Positions 30,851 through 39,340 of a stretch of 64,000 nt of DNA are shown here, piece by piece; within the stretch, counting starts at the first letter, position 1; each line of letters begins with the position of its first letter. The notes under the pieces were generated by a model. That model searched no databases, had not been told where the DNA came from, and saw only the letters and a program-made list of their open reading frames with translations. The translations under genes and the position numbers were made by a program. Source of the DNA: Thiospirillum jenense (GTDB lineage Bacteria; Pseudomonadota; Gammaproteobacteria; Chromatiales; Chromatiaceae). The stretch is from NCBI RefSeq assembly GCF_014145225.1, contig NZ_JABVCQ010000013.1, forward strand, positions 22,233 through 86,232, in the 5' to 3' direction.

Positions 30851-31687
30851 TTATTTGCCGAGAAAATCCGCTGCTAATGGCGGCGCGGGGTAATGAAAAT
30901 GCACGGGGCCATCCGGCAAACCGGCGACAAATTGTTGTACCCAGGGCGATGGGTCAGCGGTGAGTTGCGCTGGTGTACCATGACTAATGACCCGCCCTTC
31001 AGCTAATAAATAAACGTCGTCAGCAATAGAAAAAACTTCATTGACATCGTGCGACACGACAATACTGGTTAACCCGCTGGCATCATTTAATTGCCGAATT
31101 AAACTCACCAGTACGCCTAATGAAATTGGGTCTTGACCAGTGAAGGGTTCATCATACAAAATCATCATTGGGTCTAATGCAATGGCGCGGGCAAGTGCGA
31201 CGCGCCGTGCCATGCCCCCCGATAATGCGTTGGGCATTAAATCAGCAGCGCCGCGCAAGCCAACTGCTTCGAGTTTCATTAAAACTAATTTGCGCAAAAC
31301 TGATTCGGGTAAACGCCCGTGTTCCCGAATAGGAAAGGCGACGTTTTCAAACACGGTTAAATCAGTTAATAGCGCACCACTTTGAAATAACATGCCAATG
31401 CGGGTGCGCAACGCATAGAGTGCTTGACGCGATAATCCATGAATGGGTTGGCCATCAACTAATAGCGTACCGGCGGTGGGGCGTAATTGACCGCTGATTA
31501 ATTGTAATAGCGTGGTTTTACCTGTGCCACTCGGCCCCATAATGGCGGTAATACGCCCACGTTGAATATCAAGGTCAACACCCGCAAAAATAACGCGCTC
31601 ACCGCGTCGAAAATGCAGATTGCGAATGCGTACCAATGGCGTGGGCGGGAGCGACGGTGGGTGGTGGGTGACTTGAGAAATATCCAC
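30851..31687 (-). CDS. mlaF: ABC transporter ATP-binding protein MlaF
   Basis: The 278-residue ATPase powers the Mla phospholipid transporter. Walker A is [12 protein letters not shown] (about 51-62), the signature is [14 protein letters not shown] and Walker B is [13 protein letters not shown]. The start is GTG at 31687 with no strong ribosome-binding site. The C-terminal extension (after residue 245) is as expected for MlaF. It is the first gene of mlaFEDCB-murA, so the operon promoter should be in the 537-base spacer upstream. Confidence 0.95.
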   Translation of the reverse strand: MDISQVTHHPPSLPPTPLVRIRNLHFRRGERVIFAGVDLDIQRGRITAIMGPSGTGKTTLLQLISGQLRPTAGTLLVDGQPIHGLSRQALYALRTRIGMLFQSGALLTDLTVFENVAFPIREHGRLPESVLRKLVLMKLEAVGLRGAADLMPNALSGGMARRVALARAIALDPMMILYDEPFTGQDPISLGVLVSLIRQLNDASGLTSIVVSHDVNEVFSIADDVYLLAEGRVISHGTPAQLTADPSPWVQQFVAGLPDGPVHFHYPAPPLAADFLGK

Positions 31688-32224
31688 AATATCAATGAGT
31701 TGAGTTAATGATTAAATGACGATACTAAGGGTGAGTATACCTGAGAAATTGGTGTGATGTCGCTATCTTAGAACATAAATCCGGTAGTTATGCAGTAATA
31801 GGCGTAGGAATAGTGAGAAATTCAATTCGTTTGGCAGGTGGTGTTAAAAGTAATACTGTTGGATTGATAAATACTGAATTGTATTGACAACTGCTGTGTG
31901 TAGTATATTAGTATAGTGGCAGTACAGTTGCGCAAATTATTGGTGGATTTTCAAATGTCACAAATACTTTTTGAGGGTACAGCACGATTGAAAAATCTTT
32001 ACCATTGTTAGATAACACTTATCCTATTTGTCTAGCCTGAGCGGTGGTATTATCTCACGTTCAATTTTCGTTCACTGGGCAGTGTTGATTTGCCTCGCTT
32101 AATTGCTGATCGCCCCGGTTATCACCGACATCAAGTCAAAGATAATTGCCAGTTGCTAATCTGAGTTATTAGTGTAAAAATCAAAATCTAATCAACATCA
32201 CTGTCGCTGTTTTGGCAGTCACTT
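31688..32224. other. spacer between divergent mlaF and spoT
   Basis: No clear gene is seen in these 537 bases. A -35-like TTGACA lies at 31884-31889, followed after 19 bases by TAGTAT (31909-31914), a possible rightward promoter. An open stretch from about 31741 to 31887 reads YAVIGVGIVRNSIRLAGG without a start codon and may be a gene remnant. The rest (31920-32224) shows only short, stop-rich frames. Confidence 0.4.
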
Positions 32225-34453
32225 ATGAATACCAGCCCTGATTCAACAACCACGTCGGAGACCGCCGTCTCGCCTTCATTACCAGCACTGCCGCTGCCTG
32301 CGCAAGAGTCAGAGCGCTCACGTTTTCAAGCGGCAGACCTGTGCGTTTTATTAGAAACCTATTTGCCTGGCGATGAGATTCGGGAAGTGTATCGCGCTTA
32401 TCTATTCGGCGCCGAAATGCACCAGGGGCAGCAACGCCATAGCGGCGAACCCTATATTTGTCATCCATTAGCAGTGACGCGCATTTTGGCCGATTTGCAC
32501 ATGGATTATAAATGTTTAATGGCAGCGTTATTACACGATGTTATTGAAGATACCGACATTGGCAAACATCATTTGGCACAATTATTTGATGAAGAAATCG
32601 CTGAATTAGTGGACGGGGTTAGCAAATTAACGCAAATAGATTTTCGCACCCGCGCTGAAGCGCAAGCAGCCAATTTTCGTAAAATGATGTTGGCGATGAC
32701 CCGTGATATTCGCGTGATTTTAATTAAACTCGCCGACCGCTTGCATAACATGCGCACATTGGGCGTGATGCCACCCGAAAAGCGGCGCCGCATTTCGCGT
32801 GAAACCTTAGAGATTTACGCGCCAATTGCGAATCGTTTGGGCATTAATCATATTCGGTTGCAATTAGAAGAACTCGGGTTTAGTCATTATTGGCCGTGGC
32901 GGTGGTTGGTATTAGATCAAGCCATGCAGCGCATACATCGCAAACATCAAGAAGTGATGGGGCAAGTAGAAATAGCAATTCGCCGCCGCTTGCAACAAGA
33001 AGAAATTAACGGCGAGGTGATTAGCCGTGAACTGCATCTTTACAGTATTTATAATAAGATGTCACAACACGGTAAAACCTTTACTGATTTAGCCGAAATT
33101 TGCGCGGTGCGAATTGTGGTTCATTCAATTGATGCGTGTTATCGCGTCCTGGGTCAGGTGCATAATCTATACAAACCGGTACCGGGGCGGTTTAAAGATT
33201 ATATTGCCATTCCCAAATCCAATGGTTATCAATCGCTGCACACGGTGTTAATTGGGCCACAAGGTATTTCAATTGAAGTGCAAATCCGCAGTATTGAAAT
33301 GCACCGCATTGCCGACGCCGGCATTGTGTCGCACTGGCTTTACAAATCAAATAACACCAATCATCATAATATTCATACGTTAGCTAAAGATTGGTTGCAA
33401 AATCTGATTGATTTTCAAAACCAAACACCTGATTCACAAGACTTTTTAGACGACGTTAAAATAGATTTATTTCCAGATGAGGTCTATGTTTTCACGCCTA
33501 AAGGTGAGATTCTAGTCTTACCCAAGGGCGCAACTATTGTTGATTTTGCCTATGCGATTCATTCAGATGTCGGTAATACCTGCGTCGGTGGGCGAATTGA
33601 TCGGCATTTAGCACCATTGCGCACGCCATTGCACAGCGGGCAAACGGTGGAAATTATTACCGCGCCGAGTGGCACGCCCAATGCCGCGTGGTTGAATTTT
33701 GTGGTCACAGGCAAAGCGCGTGCCAACATCCGCACTTACTTGAAAAATCTCCAACAATACGAGGCCGAGGCGCTCGGACGGCGCTTGGTGGCCGCTGAGT
33801 TGGCCACGCTAAAACTGTCGCTCGATCAATTAGATAGCGAACTGGTCGCGGCTTACGTTGTGCAAAGCGGGCTGGCGACGTTGGCGCAGGTGTTTGTGGA
33901 AGTCGGCTTGGGTAATCGTGTTGCATTATTGGTGGCACGCGGCTTGATTAATCAAACACTTACCCCCGTCACGACCACCACGCCCGCCGCCACCACTGCG
34001 CCCCCGCTCACACATTTGGCGATCACCGGCACCGAAGGCGTCGTGGTCAATTTCGCCCGCTGCTGCCGCCCCATCCCGGGCGATCCAATTGTTGGGTTAT
34101 TTCATCCAGGCACCGGCATCGTCGTCCACCGCGCCAAATGCCACAACTTAGGCGACTACCAAACCCAACACGGGCGCTGGTGCGAAGTCGAATGGGCGGC
34201 GGTGCCGGAAATCGAATTCGCCACCGACGTGCGCATCGAAGTTGGCGACCGGCGCGGTGTTTTAGCCGTCATCGCCGCCGCCATCGCCGGTCAGGGCGCG
34301 AATATCGAAGACGTGCGCATCCACAGCCAAGACGGCACGACCTCAACGCTCGATTTTCGCCTAAATGTGCGCGATCGGGGGCATTTAGCGCGGATTATGC
34401 GGCGATTGCGCCAAATTCCGTCAGTGGTGCGTATTGCGCGATTATCGCGTTAA
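32225..34453 (+). CDS. spoT: bifunctional (p)ppGpp synthetase/hydrolase
   Basis: The 742-residue stringent-response enzyme makes and degrades (p)ppGpp. It has an HD hydrolase domain with HSGEPYICHP and the intact HDVIED motif (about residues 78-110), a synthetase domain with GRFKDYIAIPKSNGYQSLHT (about 320-340), a TGS domain (about 418-478, VFTPKGEILVLPKGATIVDFAYAIH) and a C-terminal ACT domain (about 660-742). The intact HD motif separates it from RelA. Codon use turns GC-ending at about 33700 to 34370. rpoZ, often upstream, is absent here. No strong ribosome-binding site precedes the ATG. Confidence 0.95.
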   Translation: MNTSPDSTTTSETAVSPSLPALPLPAQESERSRFQAADLCVLLETYLPGDEIREVYRAYLFGAEMHQGQQRHSGEPYICHPLAVTRILADLHMDYKCLMAALLHDVIEDTDIGKHHLAQLFDEEIAELVDGVSKLTQIDFRTRAEAQAANFRKMMLAMTRDIRVILIKLADRLHNMRTLGVMPPEKRRRISRETLEIYAPIANRLGINHIRLQLEELGFSHYWPWRWLVLDQAMQRIHRKHQEVMGQVEIAIRRRLQQEEINGEVISRELHLYSIYNKMSQHGKTFTDLAEICAVRIVVHSIDACYRVLGQVHNLYKPVPGRFKDYIAIPKSNGYQSLHTVLIGPQGISIEVQIRSIEMHRIADAGIVSHWLYKSNNTNHHNIHTLAKDWLQNLIDFQNQTPDSQDFLDDVKIDLFPDEVYVFTPKGEILVLPKGATIVDFAYAIHSDVGNTCVGGRIDRHLAPLRTPLHSGQTVEIITAPSGTPNAAWLNFVVTGKARANIRTYLKNLQQYEAEALGRRLVAAELATLKLSLDQLDSELVAAYVVQSGLATLAQVFVEVGLGNRVALLVARGLINQTLTPVTTTTPAATTAPPLTHLAITGTEGVVVNFARCCRPIPGDPIVGLFHPGTGIVVHRAKCHNLGDYQTQHGRWCEVEWAAVPEIEFATDVRIEVGDRRGVLAVIAAAIAGQGANIEDVRIHSQDGTTSTLDFRLNVRDRGHLARIMRRLRQIPSVVRIARLSR

Positions 34454-34527
34454 TCATTCGCCGCGTTCATGCAATTCTTATCACTTGTTCATTGAGTTTC
34501 AATTCAGTTAATGATTAAACTGCTGCC

Positions 34528-36339
34528 ATGCTAAACCCGGGGCGGATTATTGCCACTGAGCGGGTTCATAGCAACCGCCATGATTGGCACAATTTACGCG
34601 CCATGTTGCCGTATCTATGGGAATTTCGCGGCCGTGCTTTATTAGCATTAGGCTGCTTGTTATTAGCCAAATTTGCCAATGTTGGCGTCCCACTGGTATT
34701 CAAAGACATCATTGATGCGTTTGAAAACCACACCGAGCCGCTCTTAATTCTCCCGCTCAGTTTATTACTGGTGTATGGCAGTCTCAAACTATCCAGTTCA
34801 TTGTTTAATGAATTGCGCGATGTCGTATTTGCCCGCGTCCGTTTTCGCGCCATGCGGCGTTTATCCACCCGTGTATTAGAACATCTGCACCGCTTATCAT
34901 TACGTTATCATTTAGAACGCCAAAGCGGCGCCATTAGCCGTGATTTAGAACGCGGCACCCGTTCTGTTGCCACCATTCTCAATTATCTGGTCTTCAGCGT
35001 CATTCCCATTGTCGTGGAATTATTATTAGTCGCCATTGTATTATTAACCAAATATGCGCTGATTTTTACCCTGATTACCTTTAGCACCGTCTTGATTTAC
35101 ATGATCTTTACCTTTGCCATTACCGAATGGCGCATGGACGCCCGTCATGCCATGAATCGGCTTGATTCGCAAGCGAATACGCAAGCCTTTGATAGTTTGT
35201 TGAATTATGAAACCGTCAAATACTTCGGCAATGAAACGCGGGAATTGGCGCGCTATGACGCGACCCTCGCGCAATGGGAAGAATTCGCCGTGCGCAGCCA
35301 GACCTCCATGTCGGTATTAAACATTGGACAGGGCAGCATTATTGCCATTGGCGTCACGGCAATGATGTTCTTTGCCGCACAGGGCGTGGTGTCAGGGCAG
35401 ATGCGCATTGGTGATTTGGTGTTGGTCAATGCGTTTATGTTGCAATTGTTTATTCCGCTCGGCTTTCTTGGTATTGTCTATCGGCAAATTAAATACGCGC
35501 TGGCCGATATGGATTTGGTATTTAAGTTATTAGCCCAGGTGCCGGAGATTAGCGATACACCTACCGCCCCGGCATTGCAATTAACCCATAGCAGTGTGCG
35601 ATTTGAACACGTCCATTTTTATTATCAACCCGAGCGCGTCATTTTGCATGATCTGTCCTTTACGATTGCCGACGGTGAACGAGTGGCGGTGGTCGGTCAT
35701 AGCGGCGCGGGTAAATCTACTTTAGCGCGGCTGTTATTTCGCTTTTATGATGTCAATGGTGGGCAGATTTTAATTGATAATCAGGATATTCGCAGCGTCA
35801 CGCAACACAGTTTGCGCGCTGCTATTGGGATTGTGCCGCAAGACACGGTTTTATTTAATGACAGCATTTTTTATAATATCGCCTATGGGCGTCCGGCCGC
35901 CAGTCGTGCCGAGATTGAACACGCGGCCGAATTAGCGCATATCCGCGAGTTTATTGAAAGTTTGCCGCAACATTGGAATACAGTGGTGGGTGAACGGGGA
36001 TTAAAATTATCCGGTGGCGAAAAACAGCGCGTAGCGATTGCGCGGGCGATCTTAAAACAACCGCGCATTCTCGTATTTGATGAAGCGACCTCATCATTGG
36101 ATAGTAAAACCGAGCAAGCCATTGCACAAACCTTAAATGAAATTGCCGCACATCATAGCACCTTGACCATTGCACATCGCCTCTCAACGATTATTGATGC
36201 TGACCAAATTATTGTCATGGAGCAAGGGCGGATGATTGAACACGGCACCCATCGCACCCTATTAGATGCGGGCGGCTGCTATGCCGCGATGTGGGAATTG
36301 CAACAGCGCGAACATGAACAAACATCATTACCGGCATAA
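34528..36339 (+). CDS. Atm1-type ABC exporter (permease fused to ATPase)
   Basis: The 603-residue half-transporter has six membrane helices (about 30-310) and a C-terminal ATPase with Walker A GHSGAGKSTLARL, signature LSGGEKQRVAIARA and Walker B ILVFDEATSSLD. The segment NYETVKYFGNE is diagnostic of the Atm1/HMT1 group, which exports glutathione-based sulfur or metal compounds. It works as a homodimer in the inner membrane. The next gene starts about 65 bases downstream on the same strand. Confidence 0.93.
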   Translation: MLNPGRIIATERVHSNRHDWHNLRAMLPYLWEFRGRALLALGCLLLAKFANVGVPLVFKDIIDAFENHTEPLLILPLSLLLVYGSLKLSSSLFNELRDVVFARVRFRAMRRLSTRVLEHLHRLSLRYHLERQSGAISRDLERGTRSVATILNYLVFSVIPIVVELLLVAIVLLTKYALIFTLITFSTVLIYMIFTFAITEWRMDARHAMNRLDSQANTQAFDSLLNYETVKYFGNETRELARYDATLAQWEEFAVRSQTSMSVLNIGQGSIIAIGVTAMMFFAAQGVVSGQMRIGDLVLVNAFMLQLFIPLGFLGIVYRQIKYALADMDLVFKLLAQVPEISDTPTAPALQLTHSSVRFEHVHFYYQPERVILHDLSFTIADGERVAVVGHSGAGKSTLARLLFRFYDVNGGQILIDNQDIRSVTQHSLRAAIGIVPQDTVLFNDSIFYNIAYGRPAASRAEIEHAAELAHIREFIESLPQHWNTVVGERGLKLSGGEKQRVAIARAILKQPRILVFDEATSSLDSKTEQAIAQTLNEIAAHHSTLTIAHRLSTIIDADQIIVMEQGRMIEHGTHRTLLDAGGCYAAMWELQQREHEQTSLPA

Positions 36340-36406
36340 AATGCGGTGAATAACAACCCGTATCAATCAATTCCGCCGTGCGCTCCATCGAGTGATTAAA
36401 CACGCC

Positions 36407-37393
36407 ATGACCTTTACTTCTAATCCCGCGGATTCTTCACCCAAACAAATTGATGTCTTTAATGGTGATGCCGACGGCTTGTGTGCATTGCAGCAATTGC
36501 GTTTGCATGATCCAAGTGACAGTCAATTAATCACCGGCGTCAAACGGGACAGTGCGTTATTAAAACGTGTCACCGCCGCGCCGGGCGATCTGATTACGGT
36601 ATTAGACATTAGTTTAGATAAAAACCGCGCTGATTTAGAGCGGTTATTAGCTATTGGTGCGCGGGTGCGTTATTTCGATCATCATTACGCCGGCATGATT
36701 CCAGATCATCCGTTATTAGATGCGCACATTGATTTACAACCTCAGCAGGGCACCAGTTTATTAGTGAATCATTGGCTAAAAGGGCAGGCGGCGGCGTGGG
36801 CGATTGTCGGTACTTTTGGGGATAATTTCGATCAGGCAGCGTATCAATTAGCCCAGCAATTAGGGTTAAACGCCACGGCCGCCGATTCATTGCGTGAATT
36901 GGGGATTTTATTAAATTATAATGGCTACGGCGCTACCGTTGCTGATTTGCATTTTGCCCCCGATGTATTGTTCCGTGCATTGCAACCGTATTCTGATCCG
37001 CTCGCTTTTATTGCCGCTGAACCAATGACCATGCAATTACGTTTAGGATATGAAGCGGATATGAATCACGCGCAGCAATTGACTCCATCATTGGTGACTG
37101 AGCGGCATCTTGTATTGCAGTTTCCCAATGAACCCTGGGCGCGACGGGTGAGTGGGGTGTTTATCAATCAATTAGCTCAACAGACACCGCAGCGCGCTCA
37201 TGCGCTATTAACCGAATTAACTGGCGGCGAGTTTTTAATTAGTATTCGGGCGCCATTGGCACAGCCGACCGGGGCGGATCAATTAGCGCGCCAGTTTGTC
37301 ACTGGTGGCGGGCGAGCCGCGGCGGCGGGCATTAACCAATTACCGGCAAGTGATTATGAACGCTTTATTCATGCTTTTATTGCCGCATTTTAA
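36407..37393 (+). CDS. DHH-family phosphoesterase-like protein
   Basis: The 328-residue protein carries DHH-superfamily motifs: FNGDADGLCALQQL near the N-terminus, VLDISLDKN, and YFDHHYAG at about residue 85. These positions bind the metals in nucleotide or oligonucleotide phosphodiesterases. The C-terminal segment FVTGGGRAAAAGINQLP resembles the DHHA1 glycine-rich loop (GGHxxAAG), but with His replaced. The ATG at 36407 or a GTG at 36392 can start it. Its substrate is not known. It is followed after 15 bases by glcF. Confidence 0.8.
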   Translation: MTFTSNPADSSPKQIDVFNGDADGLCALQQLRLHDPSDSQLITGVKRDSALLKRVTAAPGDLITVLDISLDKNRADLERLLAIGARVRYFDHHYAGMIPDHPLLDAHIDLQPQQGTSLLVNHWLKGQAAAWAIVGTFGDNFDQAAYQLAQQLGLNATAADSLRELGILLNYNGYGATVADLHFAPDVLFRALQPYSDPLAFIAAEPMTMQLRLGYEADMNHAQQLTPSLVTERHLVLQFPNEPWARRVSGVFINQLAQQTPQRAHALLTELTGGEFLISIRAPLAQPTGADQLARQFVTGGGRAAAAGINQLPASDYERFIHAFIAAF

Positions 37394-37408
37394 GTTGAAT
37401 GACACTGA

Positions 37409-38854
37409 ATGAATAACGCGCCTGATTTGTTGCGATTGGCTGATCAATGTGTCAAATGCGGGTATTGTTTGCCGGTCTGCCCAACCTTTTTGCACACTCC
37501 TAATGAAGCCGAATCCCCTCGCGGGCGGGTGGCGCTTATTCAAGGGTGGTTAACTGGTGCATTGGAACCGACCGCGCCATTGCAATTGCATTTAGATCAT
37601 TGTTTATTATGTCGGGCATGTGAACGTGCTTGTCCATCGCTGGTGCAATTCGGGCAGTTAATGGATGGGGCGCGGGCGCTGCAAATAAAAACGCAGCCGC
37701 GCTGGCGGGCGGTTTTCATGCAATTGGGATTGACGTTACTCACTCAAACACGCGGGTTGTTATTAATCACGGCGGCGGCGCGGGTTTATCAGTGGGGATT
37801 GCATTGGACGCGGCGGGATGCTGATGTGCCAATCGCAGCGCAATCAAGTTGGGCGGTGCTGCGTCAATTAACCTGGTATTTACAATGGCCAATAAATCCC
37901 CCCTGCCCCCCTTTTACAAAGGGGGGAAATAAGGTTGATTCTTTTACAACGGGCGGAGATGCAGTTAATTCTTTTGCAAAGATGGGTGATGTGATCGGTG
38001 TTTTTGCAACGGGCGGAGATGCAGTTAATTCTTTTACAAAAGCTGAAGATGAAACCAGTGCTTTTACAAAAGCGAAGAATAAAAAAATTGGTGCGTTATT
38101 AAAAGAAAAATCGCCGCCGGCACTCTTTCTTGGTTGCGTGGCGCGAGTGACGGAGAATGAAACGGCGACGGCATTAATTCAAGTTTTACAATCGCTTGAG
38201 ATTGATTACTGCATTCCAACGGCGCAGGGCTGTTGCGGTGCGTTATTACGCCATCATGGGTATCCTGATGCGGCGGATCGGGTATTAAAACGCACGGCGG
38301 CGACCTTGCGTGATGCGCCGGTGATTATTGGTTATGCGAGTGCATGTGTGGCGGAATTGCGTAGTCATGCGCAATTAAACGCGGTGGAGAGTTGCCGTTT
38401 TTTAATTAATACACCCGCATTAAAAACCGCTCACCTTCGGCCATTAGCGGCGCGGGTATTGGTGCATGAGCCGTGTTCACAGCATTGGTTGGGTGATCCG
38501 CAGGCGGCGTATCAATTATTGCAGTTAATTCCCGAATTGGTGGTGCAATCATTACCCGATAATGGGCACTGTTGCGGGGCGGCGGGGACGCATTTTTTAC
38601 AATTTCCATCAGCGGCGGCGGCAATGGCGAGTGCAAAAATTGCGGCAATTCGGGAATTAAAACCCGATTATGTTGTGACCACGAATACGGGCTGCGCGTT
38701 GCATTTAAACATGCAATTGCAGGCGTCGGGTTTGGCAATTCGAGTAGTGCATCCGGTGGTGTTATTGGCGATGTGTTTATTATCATTAAATGATAAACTG
38801 CACGGGCGCTCATTTAATCAATTCACACTGGTGGGCGGGAATCATTTTTATTGA
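37409..38854 (+). CDS. glcF: glycolate oxidase iron-sulfur subunit with internal repeat expansion
   Basis: The 481-residue protein has two N-terminal 4Fe-4S motifs (CVKCGYCLPVCPTF and CLLCRACERACPS) and two C-terminal CCG domains (GCVARV...GCCGALL and EPCSQHW...HCCGAAG), the GlcF layout. GlcF passes electrons from glycolate oxidation by GlcD/GlcE, which are not encoded here. GlcF proteins are usually about 400-410 residues. The extra length is a linker (residues about 162-228) made from a palindromic DNA element and six 10-residue repeats. Both halves are intact and in frame, so the protein may still work. Confidence 0.88.
   Translation: MNNAPDLLRLADQCVKCGYCLPVCPTFLHTPNEAESPRGRVALIQGWLTGALEPTAPLQLHLDHCLLCRACERACPSLVQFGQLMDGARALQIKTQPRWRAVFMQLGLTLLTQTRGLLLITAAARVYQWGLHWTRRDADVPIAAQSSWAVLRQLTWYLQWPINPPCPPFTKGGNKVDSFTTGGDAVNSFAKMGDVIGVFATGGDAVNSFTKAEDETSAFTKAKNKKIGALLKEKSPPALFLGCVARVTENETATALIQVLQSLEIDYCIPTAQGCCGALLRHHGYPDAADRVLKRTAATLRDAPVIIGYASACVAELRSHAQLNAVESCRFLINTPALKTAHLRPLAARVLVHEPCSQHWLGDPQAAYQLLQLIPELVVQSLPDNGHCCGAAGTHFLQFPSAAAAMASAKIAAIRELKPDYVVTTNTGCALHLNMQLQASGLAIRVVHPVVLLAMCLLSLNDKLHGRSFNQFTLVGGNHFY
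37894..37930. repeat. G/C-rich palindromic element inside glcF
   Basis: The core is CCCCCCTTTTACAAAGGGGGG (37906-37926 region) flanked by AAATCCCCCCTG on the left. It is translated in frame as roughly NPPCPPFTKGG. The same element, in the opposite orientation, lies in btuB at 40707-40745. Confidence 0.75.
37911..38090 (+). repeat. 30-bp minisatellite, six units, inside glcF
   Basis: Six consecutive 30-base units start at 37911, 37941, 37971, 38001, 38031 and 38061, each opening with [CT]TTTT[AG]CAA. They encode PFTKGGNKVD, SFTTGGDAVN, SFAKMGDVIG, VFATGGDAVN, SFTKAEDETS and AFTKAKNKKI. Units two and four are nearly identical at DNA level. The first unit overlaps the right half of the palindromic element, which suggests the repeats grew from it. 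Confidence 0.85.
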
Positions 38855-38857
38855 CGC

Positions 38858-38901
38858 TTGATAATTGTCAATTGACAGCCCGCTAGAATAGGGCATAGCA
38901 T
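38858..38901 (+). promoter_or_regulatory. candidate btuB promoter with FNR-like box
   Basis: TTGACA at 38872-38877 and TAGCAT at 38896-38901 are 18 bases apart, just before the riboswitch. TTGATAATTGTCAA at 38858-38871 matches the FNR/Anr half-sites (TTGAT-N4-ATCAA) at nine of ten positions, and TGTCAATTGACA (38866-38877) is a perfect palindrome overlapping the -35. Both are predictions from pattern only. Confidence 0.35.
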
Positions 38902-38913
38902 TCCACTCGATTT

Positions 38914-39148
38914 TTCGGTGCCGCGTGAATCACCATTTACGCGGTTAAACGGGAAGTTGGTGCGCGTATCTATCTGTTATCTAACACAAATTCGATCACA
39001 GCGCGACGCAAAGCCAACGCTGCCCCCGCAACGGTAAATGAGCGCCAGCACCCGCTGGTTAGCGCGACTCACAGCCACTGTGACCATCATCATGGGAAGG
39101 CGTCGCGCTCGGGATTGTGTCCCACTCATCAGCCCGGAGACCGGCCGA
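38914..39148 (+). ncRNA. cobalamin riboswitch
   Basis: The leader has the conserved blocks of the B12 riboswitch in order: CGGGAAGTTGGTG (about 38960), the B12 box GCTGCCCCCGCAACGGTAA (about 39018-39036), GAGCG, CCACTG, ATGGGAAGGCG, and the closing AGCCCGGAGACCGGCC (39131-39146). Adenosylcobalamin binding normally represses the downstream gene, which here is btuB. About 190 bases separate it from the btuB start, enough for an expression platform. Confidence 0.93.
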
Positions 39149-39340
39149 AAAAGGATGGTCGGCGCTGGTTCACCACCGAAGCAGTGCTGACTCGTCACCG
39201 GGGTCGCGTGGGGCGGCTGACGGGGATGCCAGTCTCACGGCCGCATCGGCGCGCCACGCTGCCTCCTGCCAGTTTTTCCCCAGCACCTCTCACTTGACCT
39301 GCGCGGGTGCGCCGGGTCAAACGCCGGAGTTGCTGTCCAA

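Noticed and set aside
37911..38090. Regular 30-base repeats that could suggest a CRISPR array.
   Set aside because: Units are directly adjacent with no spacers, are translated in frame inside glcF, and no cas gene is near.
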